NCBI RefSeq assembly: GCF_001552135.1 | Contig: NZ_BCQP01000017.1 | Location: 1 to 64,000 of the forward strand | Reading direction: 5' to 3' | Source of the DNA: Actinomadura chibensis NBRC 106107 | GTDB lineage: Bacteria > Actinomycetota > Actinomycetes > Streptosporangiales > Streptosporangiaceae | Length of the DNA: 64,000 nucleotides | Part shown: positions 54,338 through 63,623 of the stretch, in pieces | How the letters are laid out: each line of letters begins with the position of its first letter | How positions within the stretch are numbered: position 1 is the stretch's first letter | The notes under the pieces: model-generated | Told to the model about the DNA's origin: nothing | What the model saw: only the letters and a program-made list of their open reading frames with translations | Database searches by the model: none | Program-made: the position numbers and the translations under genes

Positions 54338-55621
54338 GTGAGCGCGACGGCGGCACTCGCCGTCTTCGTCGTCGCGTTCTTCTTCATCGCGACCGAGAAG
54401 GTCGACAAGGTCAAGGTCGTCCTGATCGCCGCCGGGGTGCTGACCGTCCTCGGGCTCACCCCCGGCGCGGACGTGTTCTTCTCCGAGCACGACGGGATCG
54501 ACTGGAACGTCATCTTCCTGCTGTTCGGCATGATGATCATCGTCGGGGTGATCAAAGGGACCGGGCTGTTCGACTACCTGGCGATCTGGGCGGCGAAGCG
54601 GTCCAAGGGCAGGCCGTACCGGCTGCTGGTGATGCTGATGCTCATCACCGCCGTGGCGTCCCCGTTCCTGGACAACGTCACCACGATCATGCTGGTCGCG
54701 CCGGTGACGGTGGTGGTCTGCAACCGGCTGCGGGTGCCCGCCGCGCCGTACCTGATCGCGGAGGTGCTGGCGTCCAACATCGGCGGCGCCGCGACGCTGA
54801 TCGGGGACCCGCCGAACATCATCATCGGCAGCCGTGCGGGGCTGACGTTCAACGACTTCCTCGTCCACATGACGCCCATCGTGGTGATCATCTTCGTGGC
54901 GTTCGTCCTGCTCGCGCGGGTGCTGTTCCGCAAGTCGTTCAAATACGACGAGCGGTACGCGGCCGAGGTCATGTCGCTGGACGAGCGCAAGGCGATCACC
55001 GACCCGGCGCTGCTCGTCCGGTGCCTCGCCGTCCTGGCGCTGGTCGTGGTCGGGTTCACGCTGCACTCGGTGCTGCACTTCGAACCGTCGATCGTGGCGC
55101 TGGTCGGCGCGGGCGTGATGCTGCTCGTCTCCCGGGTGGAGGTCTCCGACGTCCTGGAGGAGGTCGAGTGGCCCGTCCTCGTGTTCTTCATGGGCCTGTT
55201 CGTGATGGTGGCCGCGCTGGGCCACACGGGCGTCATCGAGAAGATCGGCACGTGGGCGGCGGACTCGGTCGGCGACGACCACTTCGCCGCGGCGACGGCG
55301 CTGCTGTTCGGCTCGGCCGTCCTCGGGGCGTTCTTCGACAACATCCCCTACGCGGCGACGATGGCGCCGATCGTGGAGGGGATGGCGGCGAACGCGCCGG
55401 ACCCGACGACGGCGGAGGCCCTGTGGTGGTCGTTCGCGCTCGGCGCCGACTTCGGCGGCAACGGGACGGCCGTCGCCGCGAGCGCCAACGTGGTCGCGAT
55501 CGGCATCGCCGCGAAGACGGGGCACCCGATCAGCTTCTGGCAGTTCACCCGGTACGGGATCGTCGTCACGGTGTTCAGCACCGTGCTGGCCTGGGCCTAC
55601 GTGGCGTTGCGCTACTTCTGA
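54338..55621 (+). CDS. SLC13/ArsB-family ion transporter
   Basis: 427 aa integral membrane protein of the ion transporter superfamily (CitMHS/ArsB type), about 11 hydrophobic segments. Family motifs are ASPFLDNVTTIMLVAPV (first half), IGGAATLIGDPPNIII (signature loop), and their inverted counterpart GAFFDNIPYAATMAPIV and GADFGGNGTAVAASANV (second half). The substrate could be arsenite, citrate, other anions or Na+/H+ and is not determinable; no ars genes are nearby. GTG 54338. Probably an operon with the CBS gene. Confidence 0.9.
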   Translation: MSATAALAVFVVAFFFIATEKVDKVKVVLIAAGVLTVLGLTPGADVFFSEHDGIDWNVIFLLFGMMIIVGVIKGTGLFDYLAIWAAKRSKGRPYRLLVMLMLITAVASPFLDNVTTIMLVAPVTVVVCNRLRVPAAPYLIAEVLASNIGGAATLIGDPPNIIIGSRAGLTFNDFLVHMTPIVVIIFVAFVLLARVLFRKSFKYDERYAAEVMSLDERKAITDPALLVRCLAVLALVVVGFTLHSVLHFEPSIVALVGAGVMLLVSRVEVSDVLEEVEWPVLVFFMGLFVMVAALGHTGVIEKIGTWAADSVGDDHFAAATALLFGSAVLGAFFDNIPYAATMAPIVEGMAANAPDPTTAEALWWSFALGADFGGNGTAVAASANVVAIGIAAKTGHPISFWQFTRYGIVVTVFSTVLAWAYVALRYF

Positions 55622-55628
55622 CCCGGGC

Positions 55629-55662
55629 GGCCGGGCACGCTTCCTAGTAGGCGTGCTCGGCC
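55629..55662. terminator. Bidirectional hairpin
   Basis: GGCCGGGCACGC (55629-55640) and GCGTGCTCGGCC (55651-55662) form a 12-bp stem with one G.U pair and a 10-nt loop. The loop contains the stop codon of the LpdA-like gene, and the transporter stop lies 8 nt to the left. Likely terminates both convergent transcripts. Confidence 0.65.
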
Positions 55663-57038
55663 ATCAGCCGCCGGGACGCCTCGGTAACGCTCCCCGACAG
55701 CGACGGGTACACCGCGAACGTGTGCGCCACCTGGTCGACGGTGAGGTGCTGCTGGACGGCCATCGACAGCCCGAGGATCAGCTCGCTCGCCCGCGGCGCC
55801 ACGATCACGCCGCCGAGCACGATCCCCGTGGACGGACGGCAGAACACCTTCACGAAGCCGTCCTCGAAGCCCTGCATCTTGGCGCGGGCGTTGGTGAACA
55901 GCGGCAGCATGACCGTCCGGGCGTTGACGTCGCCGGAGTCGACCATGTGCTGCGTCACGCCGACCGACGCCACCTCGGGGTCGGTGAAGATGTTGGACGC
56001 GACCCACCCGAGCTTGAGCGGCTGCACCGCCTCGCCGAGCGCGTGCCACATCGCGATGCGCCCCTGCATCCCGGCGACGGACGCCAGCATCAGCACGCCC
56101 GTGCAGTCGCCGGACGCGTAGATGTGCGGGACGGACGTCCGCGACACCTTGTCGACCTCGATGAACCCGCGCGGGTCGAGCCGGACGCCCGCCTCCTCCA
56201 GGCCGATCCCCGAGGTGTTCGGGACCATCCCGACCGTCATCAGGCAGTGCGTGCCCTCGATCTTCGTGCCGTCCTCCAGCGTGACGATCACGCCGCCGCC
56301 GGACCGCTCGACCGCGGCGGCCCGCGACCGCGACATGACCTTCATGCCGCGCCGCAGGAACACCTCTTGCAGGACGGCGGCGGCGTCGGCGTCCTCGGTC
56401 GGGAGGATCCGGTCGCGCGAGGACACCAGCGTCACCCGCGACCCGAGCGACAGGTAGGCCCCGGCGAACTCCGCGCCGGTGACGCCGGAGCCGACCACGA
56501 TCAGCTCCTCGGGCAGGTCGGGCAGGTCGTAGAGCTGGCGCCAGTTCAGGATGCGCTCGCCGTCCGGCTCCGCGCCGGGCAGGACGCGCGGCGTCGCGCC
56601 GGTCGCGACGAGCACGATGTCGGCCTCAAGGCGCCGCCCGCCGACCTCCACGACGTGCGGCTCGACCAGCCGTCCCGCCCCGCGGACGATCTTCACGTCC
56701 TCGTAGGCGAGGCGTTCGGCGACGTCGAACGACTGGGCGCGGGCGAGGTCCTTCACCCGCTTGTTGACCGTCGCCATGTCGGCTTCGAGGGCGCCGACGA
56801 TGCCGTCCGGGCCGCCGTTGAACCTCAGCCCGAGGCCCGCGGACTCCGACATGACCGAGATCCGGGTCGAGGTGGCGATGAGCGTCTTGGAGGGGACGCA
56901 GTCGGTGAGCACGCACGCGCCGCCCGGACCGTCCTGTTCGACGACGGTCACGTCGGCGCCGAGCTGCGCCGCGACGAGCGCGGCCTCGTAGCCGCCCGGG
57001 CCTCCTCCGATGATCACGATTCGGGTCACATCTTCCAT
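55644..57038 (-). CDS. lpdA: LpdA-like NAD(P)H-quinone dehydrogenase flavoprotein
   Basis: 464 aa flavoprotein disulphide reductase family. FAD-binding RIVIIGGGPGGYEAALVAA, NAD(P)-binding ELIVVGSGVTGAEFAGAYLS, and second FAD motif PHIYASGDCTG. The C-terminal dimer-interface His/Glu pair of lipoamide dehydrogenase is replaced (VYPSLSG), as in M. tuberculosis LpdA (Rv3303c), a quinone reductase. Unlike the sequences I recall for relatives, both cysteines of the redox motif are present (Cys42 and Cys47, CVLTDCVPSK). ATG 57038 has AGGA five bases upstream. Confidence 0.92.
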   Translation of the reverse strand: MEDVTRIVIIGGGPGGYEAALVAAQLGADVTVVEQDGPGGACVLTDCVPSKTLIATSTRISVMSESAGLGLRFNGGPDGIVGALEADMATVNKRVKDLARAQSFDVAERLAYEDVKIVRGAGRLVEPHVVEVGGRRLEADIVLVATGATPRVLPGAEPDGERILNWRQLYDLPDLPEELIVVGSGVTGAEFAGAYLSLGSRVTLVSSRDRILPTEDADAAAVLQEVFLRRGMKVMSRSRAAAVERSGGGVIVTLEDGTKIEGTHCLMTVGMVPNTSGIGLEEAGVRLDPRGFIEVDKVSRTSVPHIYASGDCTGVLMLASVAGMQGRIAMWHALGEAVQPLKLGWVASNIFTDPEVASVGVTQHMVDSGDVNARTVMLPLFTNARAKMQGFEDGFVKVFCRPSTGIVLGGVIVAPRASELILGLSMAVQQHLTVDQVAHTFAVYPSLSGSVTEASRRLMAEHAY

Positions 57039-57112
57039 TGTTTCCTACAGGCGGCGGTGAAAAGTCCGGCGGCCCCCGCGCCCCTCCGATCTGGGCAGTA
57101 GCCTTGGGCGGC

Positions 57113-57565
57113 GTGGCACTGTACGCGGCGTACGCCTCCAACATGGACCCGGACCAGATGGCGATCCGGGCTCCGCACTCGCCCATGCGCGGCACCGGCT
57201 GGCTGGCCGGGTGGCGGCTGACCTTCGGGGGGCAGGACAAGAGCTGGGACGGCGCGCTCGCGACCGTCGTCGAGGACGACTCCGAGCAGGTCTTCGTCGT
57301 CTACTACGACGTCCCCGCCTGGGACGAGAAGGAGCTCGACGCCTGGGAGGGGGCCGCGCTCGGCGTCTACCACAAGGTCAGGGTCCGGGTGCAGACGCTG
57401 GACGGCGACGTCCTGTGCTGGATGTACGTCCTGGACGACTACGAGGGCGGCCTGCCGTCCGCGCGCTACCTCGGCATCCTCGCCGACGCCGCCGAGAAGG
57501 CGGGCGCCCCCGACGACTACGTCAAGGGCCTGCGCACGCGTCCTTGCAAATCACTGGGCGACTAA
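57113..57565 (+). CDS. Gamma-glutamylcyclotransferase-like protein
   Basis: 150 aa, gamma-glutamylcyclotransferase/AIG2-like fold. The N-terminal [14 protein letters not shown] is the Y(G/A)SN(L/M) substrate-loop motif and [10 protein letters not shown] follows as usual. The acidic region [15 protein letters not shown] covers the position of the catalytic glutamate. GTG 57113 puts the motif at the start; the upstream frame overlaps the divergent lpdA leader and is unlikely. Followed 10 bp on by the PNP gene. Confidence 0.87.
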   Translation: MALYAAYASNMDPDQMAIRAPHSPMRGTGWLAGWRLTFGGQDKSWDGALATVVEDDSEQVFVVYYDVPAWDEKELDAWEGAALGVYHKVRVRVQTLDGDVLCWMYVLDDYEGGLPSARYLGILADAAEKAGAPDDYVKGLRTRPCKSLGD

Positions 57566-57575
57566 TGTCGGGTCT

Positions 57576-58376
57576 GTGAGCAAAGACGCTTTCGCACTGG
57601 CGCGGGAGGCCGCGGACGAGCTGCGTAGCCGCACGTCGGTCGACTCATTCGACGTCGCTTTGGTGATGGGTTCGGGCTGGGTTCCGGCCGCGGACGCGCT
57701 CGGTTCCCCGGCCGCCGAGCTGGCCTTCGCCGAGCTGCCCGGGTTCGCGCCGCCCGCCGTCGAGGGGCATGCCGGGCGTGTCCGTGTCTTGGAGGTATCC
57801 GGCCGCCGCGCTCTGGTCTTCCTCGGCCGGACGCACCTGTACGAGGGGCGCGGCGTGGACGCGGTCGCGCACCCCGTCCGGACGGCGCTGGCCGCCGGGG
57901 TCACGACGGTGGTGCTGACGAACGCGGCGGGCGGGCTGCGGCCCGAGCACCAGAAGGTCGGGGAGCCGGTGCTGATCGCCGACCACCTGAACCTGTCGGG
58001 GGCCAACCCGCTGTCCGGGGCGTCGTTCCTGGATCTGACCGAGGCCTACTCCGGACGGCTCCGCGCGCTCGCCAGGGAGGTCGACCCGACGCTGTCGGAA
58101 GGGGTGTATGCGGCGTTGCGCGGGCCGTCGTATGAGACGCCTGCCGAGATCAGGATGCTGCGCACGCTGGGTGCGGACATGGTCGGCATGTCGACCGTGC
58201 TGGAGACGATCGCGGCGCGGCGCGGCGGCGCCGACGTCCTGGGCGTGTCGCTGGTCACCAACATCGCGGCGGGCCTGGCGGGCGAGCCGCTCGACCACCA
58301 GGAGGTCCTGGCGGCGGGACGTGCGTCGGCCGGGCGGATGGGGGCCCTGCTGGCGACCGTGCTGGGGAAGCTGTGA
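57576..58376 (+). CDS. punA: Purine-nucleoside phosphorylase (trimeric type)
   Basis: 266 aa NP-II-family enzyme, phosphorolysis of inosine/guanosine to base plus ribose 1-phosphate. Motifs: VMGSGWVPA near the start, [10 protein letters not shown] (phosphate-binding His), LTNAAGGL, and [24 protein letters not shown], including the purine-binding Glu. GTG 57576. The stop overlaps the phosphohexomutase-family gene start (GTGA), so ribose 1-phosphate could be passed on. Confidence 0.95.
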   Translation: MSKDAFALAREAADELRSRTSVDSFDVALVMGSGWVPAADALGSPAAELAFAELPGFAPPAVEGHAGRVRVLEVSGRRALVFLGRTHLYEGRGVDAVAHPVRTALAAGVTTVVLTNAAGGLRPEHQKVGEPVLIADHLNLSGANPLSGASFLDLTEAYSGRLRALAREVDPTLSEGVYAALRGPSYETPAEIRMLRTLGADMVGMSTVLETIAARRGGADVLGVSLVTNIAAGLAGEPLDHQEVLAAGRASAGRMGALLATVLGKL

Positions 58377-60007
58377 GCGACCTGCGGGCGCGGGCCGGGG
58401 ACTGGCTCGCGCAGGACCCCGACCCCGGCACCCGCGCCGAGCTGCGGGCCATTCTGGAGGCGGGCGACGATGGCGCGCTCGCCGACCGGTTCGGCGCGCG
58501 GCTGGAGTTCGGGACGGCGGGGCTGCGCGGCGAGCTGGGCGCTGGTCCGAATCGGATGAACCGGGTCACGGTGATGCGTGCGGCGGCGGGCCTGGCCGCC
58601 TGCCTGCCCCCCGGCGGCCGGGTGATCGTCGGGTTCGACGCGCGGCACGGCTCGCGCCGGTTCGCCGCCGACACGGCGGCCGTGCTCAGCGGGGCCGGGC
58701 TGCGTCCCGAGGTGTTCGCCGAGCCGGTGCCGACGCCCGTCCTGGCGCACTTCACGAAGAGCTTCGATGACGTGGTGGCGGGGGTGATGGTGACGGCCAG
58801 TCACAACCCGCCCCGCGACAACGGCTACAAGGTGTACTGGGCGGACGGGGCGCAGATTGTCCCGCCGACGGACGCGGAGATCTCCGCCGCCATCGACGCG
58901 GTCGGACGCGTCGACGAGCTGCCGCTGGGCGAAGGCTGGCCCGTCCACGACACCACCACCCTCTACCTGGACGCGGTGTCGTCCCTGCGCCTCGGCTTCA
59001 CCGGTGACAGCGACCTGTCCATCGTCTACACCCCGCTGCACGGGGTGGGGCGCGACGTCCTGCTCGCCGCGTTCGACCAGGCCGGGTTCCCGGCCCCGAT
59101 CGTCGTGCCCGAACAGGCCGAACCCGACCCCGACTTCCCGACCGTCGCGTTCCCGAACCCGGAGGAGCCCGGCGCGCTCGACCTCGCGCTGGCGCTGGCC
59201 CGCGAGCGCGGCGCGGACCTGGTGATCGCCAACGACCCAGACGCCGACCGCTGCGCCATCGCCATCCCCGACAAGGGCGGCTGGCGGACACTGACCGGCG
59301 ACGAACTCGGCGGCCTGCTCGCCGAACACATCCTCCGCCACACCACCGGCGACGACCGCCTCCTCGTCACAACGATCGTGTCGTCCTCGCTGCTACGCGC
59401 CATCGCCGCCGCGCACGGCGTCCGATACGCCGAGACACTCACCGGCTTCAAATGGATCAAGCGCGCCGCCCGGCCCTTCGACCGGATGGTGTTCGGATAC
59501 GAAGAAGCACTCGGCTACAGCGTGGGCGACGACCGAGGCGTCCTGGTCAACGACAAAGACGGCATCAGCGCCGCACTCGCCATCACCGCACTCGCCACCC
59601 AGGCCCACCGCGACGGCCGCACCCTGCCCGACCTCCTGGACGACCAAGCCCGCCAATACGGCCTACACGCCACCACACAGGTCTCCATCCGGGCCCAGGA
59701 CCCGTCGATGATCACGGCGGCGATGACCCGGCTACGCGCCAATCCCCCGACCCGGCTCGGCGGGCGCGCCGTCGAGTCGCTCGACGACCTCGCCCACGGC
59801 TCGAACGGCCTACCACCCACCAACGGGCTCAGGTTCCACCTGGCCAGAGGCGCCCGGGTCGTCATCCGCCCCTCCGGAACCGAACCCAAACTCAAGTGCT
59901 ACCTGGAAGTCGTCCACCCCGCCGGGAACGACGTCACGGCGGCCCGCGCGCACGCGAAAACCGACCTGGACGCCCTCCGCGCCGACGTCTCCGCCGCCCT
60001 CACCTGA
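58373..60007 (+). CDS. Phospho-sugar mutase (alpha-D-phosphohexomutase family)
   Basis: 544 aa. The active-site serine lies in [20 protein letters not shown], the metal-binding loop is [15 protein letters not shown], the sugar-binding loop [11 protein letters not shown], and the phosphate-binding loop [12 protein letters not shown]. The class includes phosphomannomutase, phosphoglucomutase and phosphopentomutase activities. Coupling to PNP and resemblance to M. tuberculosis Rv3308 suggest interconversion of ribose 1- and 5-phosphate, which is inference. GTG 58373. The last eight bases overlap the PH-domain gene on the opposite strand. Confidence 0.94.
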   Translation: MSDLRARAGDWLAQDPDPGTRAELRAILEAGDDGALADRFGARLEFGTAGLRGELGAGPNRMNRVTVMRAAAGLAACLPPGGRVIVGFDARHGSRRFAADTAAVLSGAGLRPEVFAEPVPTPVLAHFTKSFDDVVAGVMVTASHNPPRDNGYKVYWADGAQIVPPTDAEISAAIDAVGRVDELPLGEGWPVHDTTTLYLDAVSSLRLGFTGDSDLSIVYTPLHGVGRDVLLAAFDQAGFPAPIVVPEQAEPDPDFPTVAFPNPEEPGALDLALALARERGADLVIANDPDADRCAIAIPDKGGWRTLTGDELGGLLAEHILRHTTGDDRLLVTTIVSSSLLRAIAAAHGVRYAETLTGFKWIKRAARPFDRMVFGYEEALGYSVGDDRGVLVNDKDGISAALAITALATQAHRDGRTLPDLLDDQARQYGLHATTQVSIRAQDPSMITAAMTRLRANPPTRLGGRAVESLDDLAHGSNGLPPTNGLRFHLARGARVVIRPSGTEPKLKCYLEVVHPAGNDVTAARAHAKTDLDALRADVSAALT

Positions 60008-60647
60008 CGCTCGACACGACCACGACGACGATCAGCGCCACCGCCGGGACGGCCAGGGACGCCAGCGCCGGGACCGACCAGGTGACCGTTCCGTGGGCGT
60101 CCCCGGCCTCGGCCTCGGCGGCCGCCGCCTTGTCGGGCGCGCCCGAGCGGGTCTTCGGCCGCAGCCGGTCGCGCATCTCGTTGAGCTGCTGCGCCGCGTA
60201 CCGGGTCGGGGTCCGGCCGCGCAGGTCGGCGCCGTGGCGCTGGCCGCCGGTCTGCTCCCTGCGGGCCCGCGCGTCCGCCTTCGCCTGGGCGCGCGGCGAC
60301 GTCTGGTGCACCCAGGCGCGGGACGCGGTCTCCGTCCCGTCGGCGCCGGTGTAGCTCACGGTCAGCACGTGGCCGCCCTCGATCCGGCGGACCGCCGCCC
60401 ACGGCACGCGGACGTCCCGCAGCGGGTTGCGGAGCACGATCCCGTCGTCGTCCCCGATGATCGCCGGACGCAGCCCGACCGTGTACGCGACGCCGCAGCC
60501 GAGCAGCAGCACGGCGCCGAGGCCGACCGTGTTCGCGGAGAACTTGGCGTCGCCGGTGACGCCGAACACGATGTCGACGAGGTTGAGCACGGCGAACACC
60601 AGCCACGCGTACGCCGCGACGCGCCCGCCGGTGGAACGAATGGTCAT
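60000..60647 (-). CDS. PH domain-containing membrane protein
   Basis: 215 aa. Two N-terminal helices (about 12-31 and 40-57), a bacterial PH-like domain (GLRPAIIGDDDGIVLRNPLR ... VPWAAVRRIEGGHVLTVSY), a long charged linker, and a C-terminal helix (VPALASLAVPAVALIVVVVV). The function of such PH proteins in actinomycetes is not established. It follows the add gene at an 8-bp gap on the same strand and probably shares its transcript. Confidence 0.85.
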   Translation of the reverse strand: MTIRSTGGRVAAYAWLVFAVLNLVDIVFGVTGDAKFSANTVGLGAVLLLGCGVAYTVGLRPAIIGDDDGIVLRNPLRDVRVPWAAVRRIEGGHVLTVSYTGADGTETASRAWVHQTSPRAQAKADARARREQTGGQRHGADLRGRTPTRYAAQQLNEMRDRLRPKTRSGAPDKAAAAEAEAGDAHGTVTWSVPALASLAVPAVALIVVVVVSSVR

Positions 60648-60654
60648 GGCACGA

Positions 60655-61746
60655 TCATGCCAGGGGCCTGGCGCCGCTCCACTTGAGCTGCGCGAAACCG
60701 GGCTTTATCACCCCGTTGATCAGTTCGAGCCGCTCGTTGAACGGCGCGAACGCCGACTTCATCGCGTTGACGGTGAACCACTGGAGGTCGTCCCAGCCGT
60801 AGCCGAACGCGTCGATCAGCTTCGCGAACTCCCGTGACAGGGACGTGCCGCTCATCAGCCGGTTGTCGGTGTTCACGGTGACGCGGAAGCTCAGCCGCCG
60901 CAGCAGCCCGATCGGATGCTCCGCGATCGACTTCGCCGCGCCCGTCTGGATGTTGGACGTCGGGCACATCTCCAGCGGGATCCGCTTGTCCCGCACGTAG
61001 TCGGCGAGCCGTCCGAGCCGCGCCTCGCCGCCCGTGACGTCGATGTCGTCGATGATCCGGACGCCGTGCCCGAGCCGGTCGGCGCCGCACCACTGGATCG
61101 CCTGCCAGATCGACGGCAGCCCGAACCCCTCGCCCGCGTGGATGGTGAAGTGCGCGTTCTCCCGCTGGAGGTACTCGAAGGCGTCCAGGTGGCGGGTGGG
61201 CGGGTACCCGGCCTCGGCGCCCGCGATGTCGAAGCCGACGACGCCCGCGTCCCGGTACCGGACGGCCAGCTCCGCGATCTCCCTCGACCGCGCTTGGTGC
61301 CGCATGGCGGTGACGAGCGTCCCGACGCGGATGCCCAGGTCGCGGCGGGCGCGGGCGAAGCCGTCCAGGACGGCCTCGACGACCTGCTCCAGCGTCAGCC
61401 CCGCCCGCAGGTGCTGCTCGGGCGCGAACCGGACCTCGGCGTAGACGATCCCGTCCGCCGCGAGGTCCTGCCCGCACTCGTACGCCACGCGCGCCAGCGC
61501 CTCGGCGGACTGCATCACCCCGACCGTGTGGGTGAACGTCTCCAGGTAGCGTTCCAGCGACCCGGAGTTGGACGCGTCCTCGAACCACGCGCGCAGGCCG
61601 TCGGGGTCCGTGGTCGGGAGGTCCGGGTAGCCGGACTCGCGCGCCAGGTCGATGACGGTCTCGGGCCGCACCCCGCCGTCGAGGTGGTCGTGCAGGAGCA
61701 CCTTCGGGGCGCGCCGGACGTCGTCGAGGGTCGGCCGAACGTTCAT
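60655..61746 (-). CDS. add: Adenosine deaminase
   Basis: 363 aa metal-dependent deaminase converting adenosine to inosine, which PNP then splits. Zinc ligands in LLHDHLDGG, catalytic Glu in [13 protein letters not shown], His in RLGHGVRI and Asp in [12 protein letters not shown] are in family order. The first motif is HDHLDGG instead of the more common HxHLxG; both histidines are kept. ATG 61746 has GGAGG about ten bases upstream. Part of the purine salvage group. Confidence 0.95.
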   Translation of the reverse strand: MNVRPTLDDVRRAPKVLLHDHLDGGVRPETVIDLARESGYPDLPTTDPDGLRAWFEDASNSGSLERYLETFTHTVGVMQSAEALARVAYECGQDLAADGIVYAEVRFAPEQHLRAGLTLEQVVEAVLDGFARARRDLGIRVGTLVTAMRHQARSREIAELAVRYRDAGVVGFDIAGAEAGYPPTRHLDAFEYLQRENAHFTIHAGEGFGLPSIWQAIQWCGADRLGHGVRIIDDIDVTGGEARLGRLADYVRDKRIPLEMCPTSNIQTGAAKSIAEHPIGLLRRLSFRVTVNTDNRLMSGTSLSREFAKLIDAFGYGWDDLQWFTVNAMKSAFAPFNERLELINGVIKPGFAQLKWSGARPLA

Positions 61747-61796
61747 CCCCCGAATCTACCTCCGCCGCCGGCACCGCGACCGGCGCCGCGACCGGC

Positions 61797-62588
61797 TCAG
61801 TCCTTGCGGGCTAGCCCGGCGTAGTAGTAGGTGCCGCGCGGGTCGTCCGGGGGTGTGTCGGGACGCCAGGCCGCCAGCGGCACGACGCCCGGCTCCAGCA
61901 GCGTCGCCCCGCCGAACAGCGCCTCGAACCCCGCCCGGTCGCGGCACACGAGCGTGATCCCGGCCGCGCGCGCGGCCCGCACCGCCGCCTCGACGGCGGG
62001 CGGGTCGAAGTCACCGGTCGGGTGGGAGACGGCGATGAGGCTGCCGGGCGCGAGCGCGTCCGCCAGCCGCGCCACCCACCGCTCGGGACGCTGCTCGTCG
62101 GTGAAGTACATCAGCACCGCGACCAGCGTCAGCGCGACCGGCTCGGCCAGGTCGAGGGTCTGTTCGAGCAGCGGGTCGGCGAGGATCGAGTCCGGGTCGG
62201 TGAGGTCGGCGTGGACGTAGGCGGTGGCGCCCGCCGGGTCGCTGGTCATCAGCGCGCGGGCGTGCGCCAGCACGAGCGGGTCGTTGTCGACGTACACGAC
62301 CCGCGAGGACGGGACGAGCGACTGCGCCACCTCGTGCAGGTTCGGCGACGTCGGGATGCCCGTCCCGATGTCGAGGAACTGCGTGACGCCCTCGGCGACG
62401 ACGTGCCGGACGAGGCGGTGCATGAACGCCCGGTTGGCGCGCGCCATCAGCGGCAGCCGCGGGATCGCCTCGGTCATGGCGTCCCCGAGGTCGCGGTCGG
62501 CGGCGTAGTTGTCCTTGCCGCCGAGCCAGTAGTCGTACACCCGGGCCTCGTGGGCGACGGAGGTGTTCAGTCCCAGTGAGCCCGCCAT
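61797..62588 (-). CDS. SAM-dependent methyltransferase, DUF574 type (copy 2)
   Basis: 263 aa Rossmann-fold methyltransferase of the S-adenosyl methyltransferase (DUF574) family typical of actinomycetes. RVYDYWLGGKDNY opens the fold, followed by the SAM-binding FLDIGTGIPTSPNLHE, VVYVDNDPLVLAHARA and VAVLMYF. Substrate unknown. ATG 62588 gives the usual start. It is clearly paralogous to the gene just upstream (shared ends PLAAWRPDTPP and YYYAGL). Confidence 0.9.
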   Translation of the reverse strand: MAGSLGLNTSVAHEARVYDYWLGGKDNYAADRDLGDAMTEAIPRLPLMARANRAFMHRLVRHVVAEGVTQFLDIGTGIPTSPNLHEVAQSLVPSSRVVYVDNDPLVLAHARALMTSDPAGATAYVHADLTDPDSILADPLLEQTLDLAEPVALTLVAVLMYFTDEQRPERWVARLADALAPGSLIAVSHPTGDFDPPAVEAAVRAARAAGITLVCRDRAGFEALFGGATLLEPGVVPLAAWRPDTPPDDPRGTYYYAGLARKD

Positions 62589-62729
62589 CGCCCAACCTCG
62601 CCATCGCCTCGGACGCCGTGCCATCCGGTTCCGGTCGGCACGATCATCCCACCATCATTAGCCCGATACACACCTTTCGCCCGTTCCGCCCCGTCCGTCC
62701 CACCCGGGGGTCGCCCCGCCCCCGCCGGG

Positions 62730-63515
62730 TCAGTCCTTGCCGCCGAGGCCCGCGTAGTAGTAGACCTCGCGCGGGTCGGCCGGAGGCGTGTCGGGGCGCC
62801 AGGCCGCGAGCGGCACCGCGCCCGGGTCGAGCAGCGTCGCCGCACCGAACAGGGCGGCGAACTCCTCCCGCGTCCGGGAGACGAGCGGGATGCCCGCCGC
62901 GTTGGCCGCCGCGTTCGCGGCGGCGACCGCCTCCGGGTCGAAGTCGGCGGTCGGGTGCGAGATCGCCAGCCTGCTCCCGGCCGGGAGCGCGTCGAACAGC
63001 GTCGCGACCCACCGCTCCGGCGCCAGCTCGGGCGGGAAGTACATGAGCAGCGCGACGACCATCAGCGCGACCGGCCGGGTCAGGTCGAGCGTCCCGGCGA
63101 GCAGCGGGTCCGCGAGGATCGACTCCGGCTCGGTCAGGTCGCCGTGGACGTAGCCCACGCCCGGCACGTCCGCGAGCATCGCGCGGGCCTGCTCCGCGAC
63201 GAGCGGGTCGTTGTCGACGTAGACGACCCGGACGGACGGGTCGATCCCCTGCGCGATCTCGTGCAGGTTCGGCGACGTCGGGATGCCGCTGCCGATGTCG
63301 AGGAACTGCGTGACGCCCGACTCCACCAGGTGCCGCGTCACCCGCTCCATGAACGACCGGTTCGCCCGCGCCATCGACGGGAGGGCCGGGATGGCCCGGA
63401 TCATCGCGTCCCCGAGCTCCCGGTCGGCGGGGAAGTTGTCCGTCCCGCCGAGCCAGTAGTCGTACACCCGGGCGGGGTGCGCGACGGAGGTGTCGAAGTC
63501 CGGGGAGGGTGCCAT
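62730..63515 (-). CDS. SAM-dependent methyltransferase, DUF574 type (copy 1)
   Basis: 261 aa paralogue of the downstream methyltransferase. RVYDYWLGGTDNF, FLDIGSGIPTSPNLHEIAQ, VVYVDNDPLVAEQARA and VALLMYF are in the same order and spacing. ATG 63515 follows AAAGGG. The two copies lie in tandem 141 bp apart and probably arose by local duplication. Copy 2 has a Gly/Ala-poor N-terminus but similar length. Confidence 0.9.
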   Translation of the reverse strand: MAPSPDFDTSVAHPARVYDYWLGGTDNFPADRELGDAMIRAIPALPSMARANRSFMERVTRHLVESGVTQFLDIGSGIPTSPNLHEIAQGIDPSVRVVYVDNDPLVAEQARAMLADVPGVGYVHGDLTEPESILADPLLAGTLDLTRPVALMVVALLMYFPPELAPERWVATLFDALPAGSRLAISHPTADFDPEAVAAANAAANAAGIPLVSRTREEFAALFGAATLLDPGAVPLAAWRPDTPPADPREVYYYAGLGGKD

Positions 63516-63623
63516 GCGCGGGCCCTTTCGCGAAGCGTTTTCAAGATCGGTCGCGCCCGATCCTCGCACCCGCCGCGGCGCGGCGGAACGTTCCCGCCGG
63601 GTCCGGCCATCCCGGCCCCCGGG

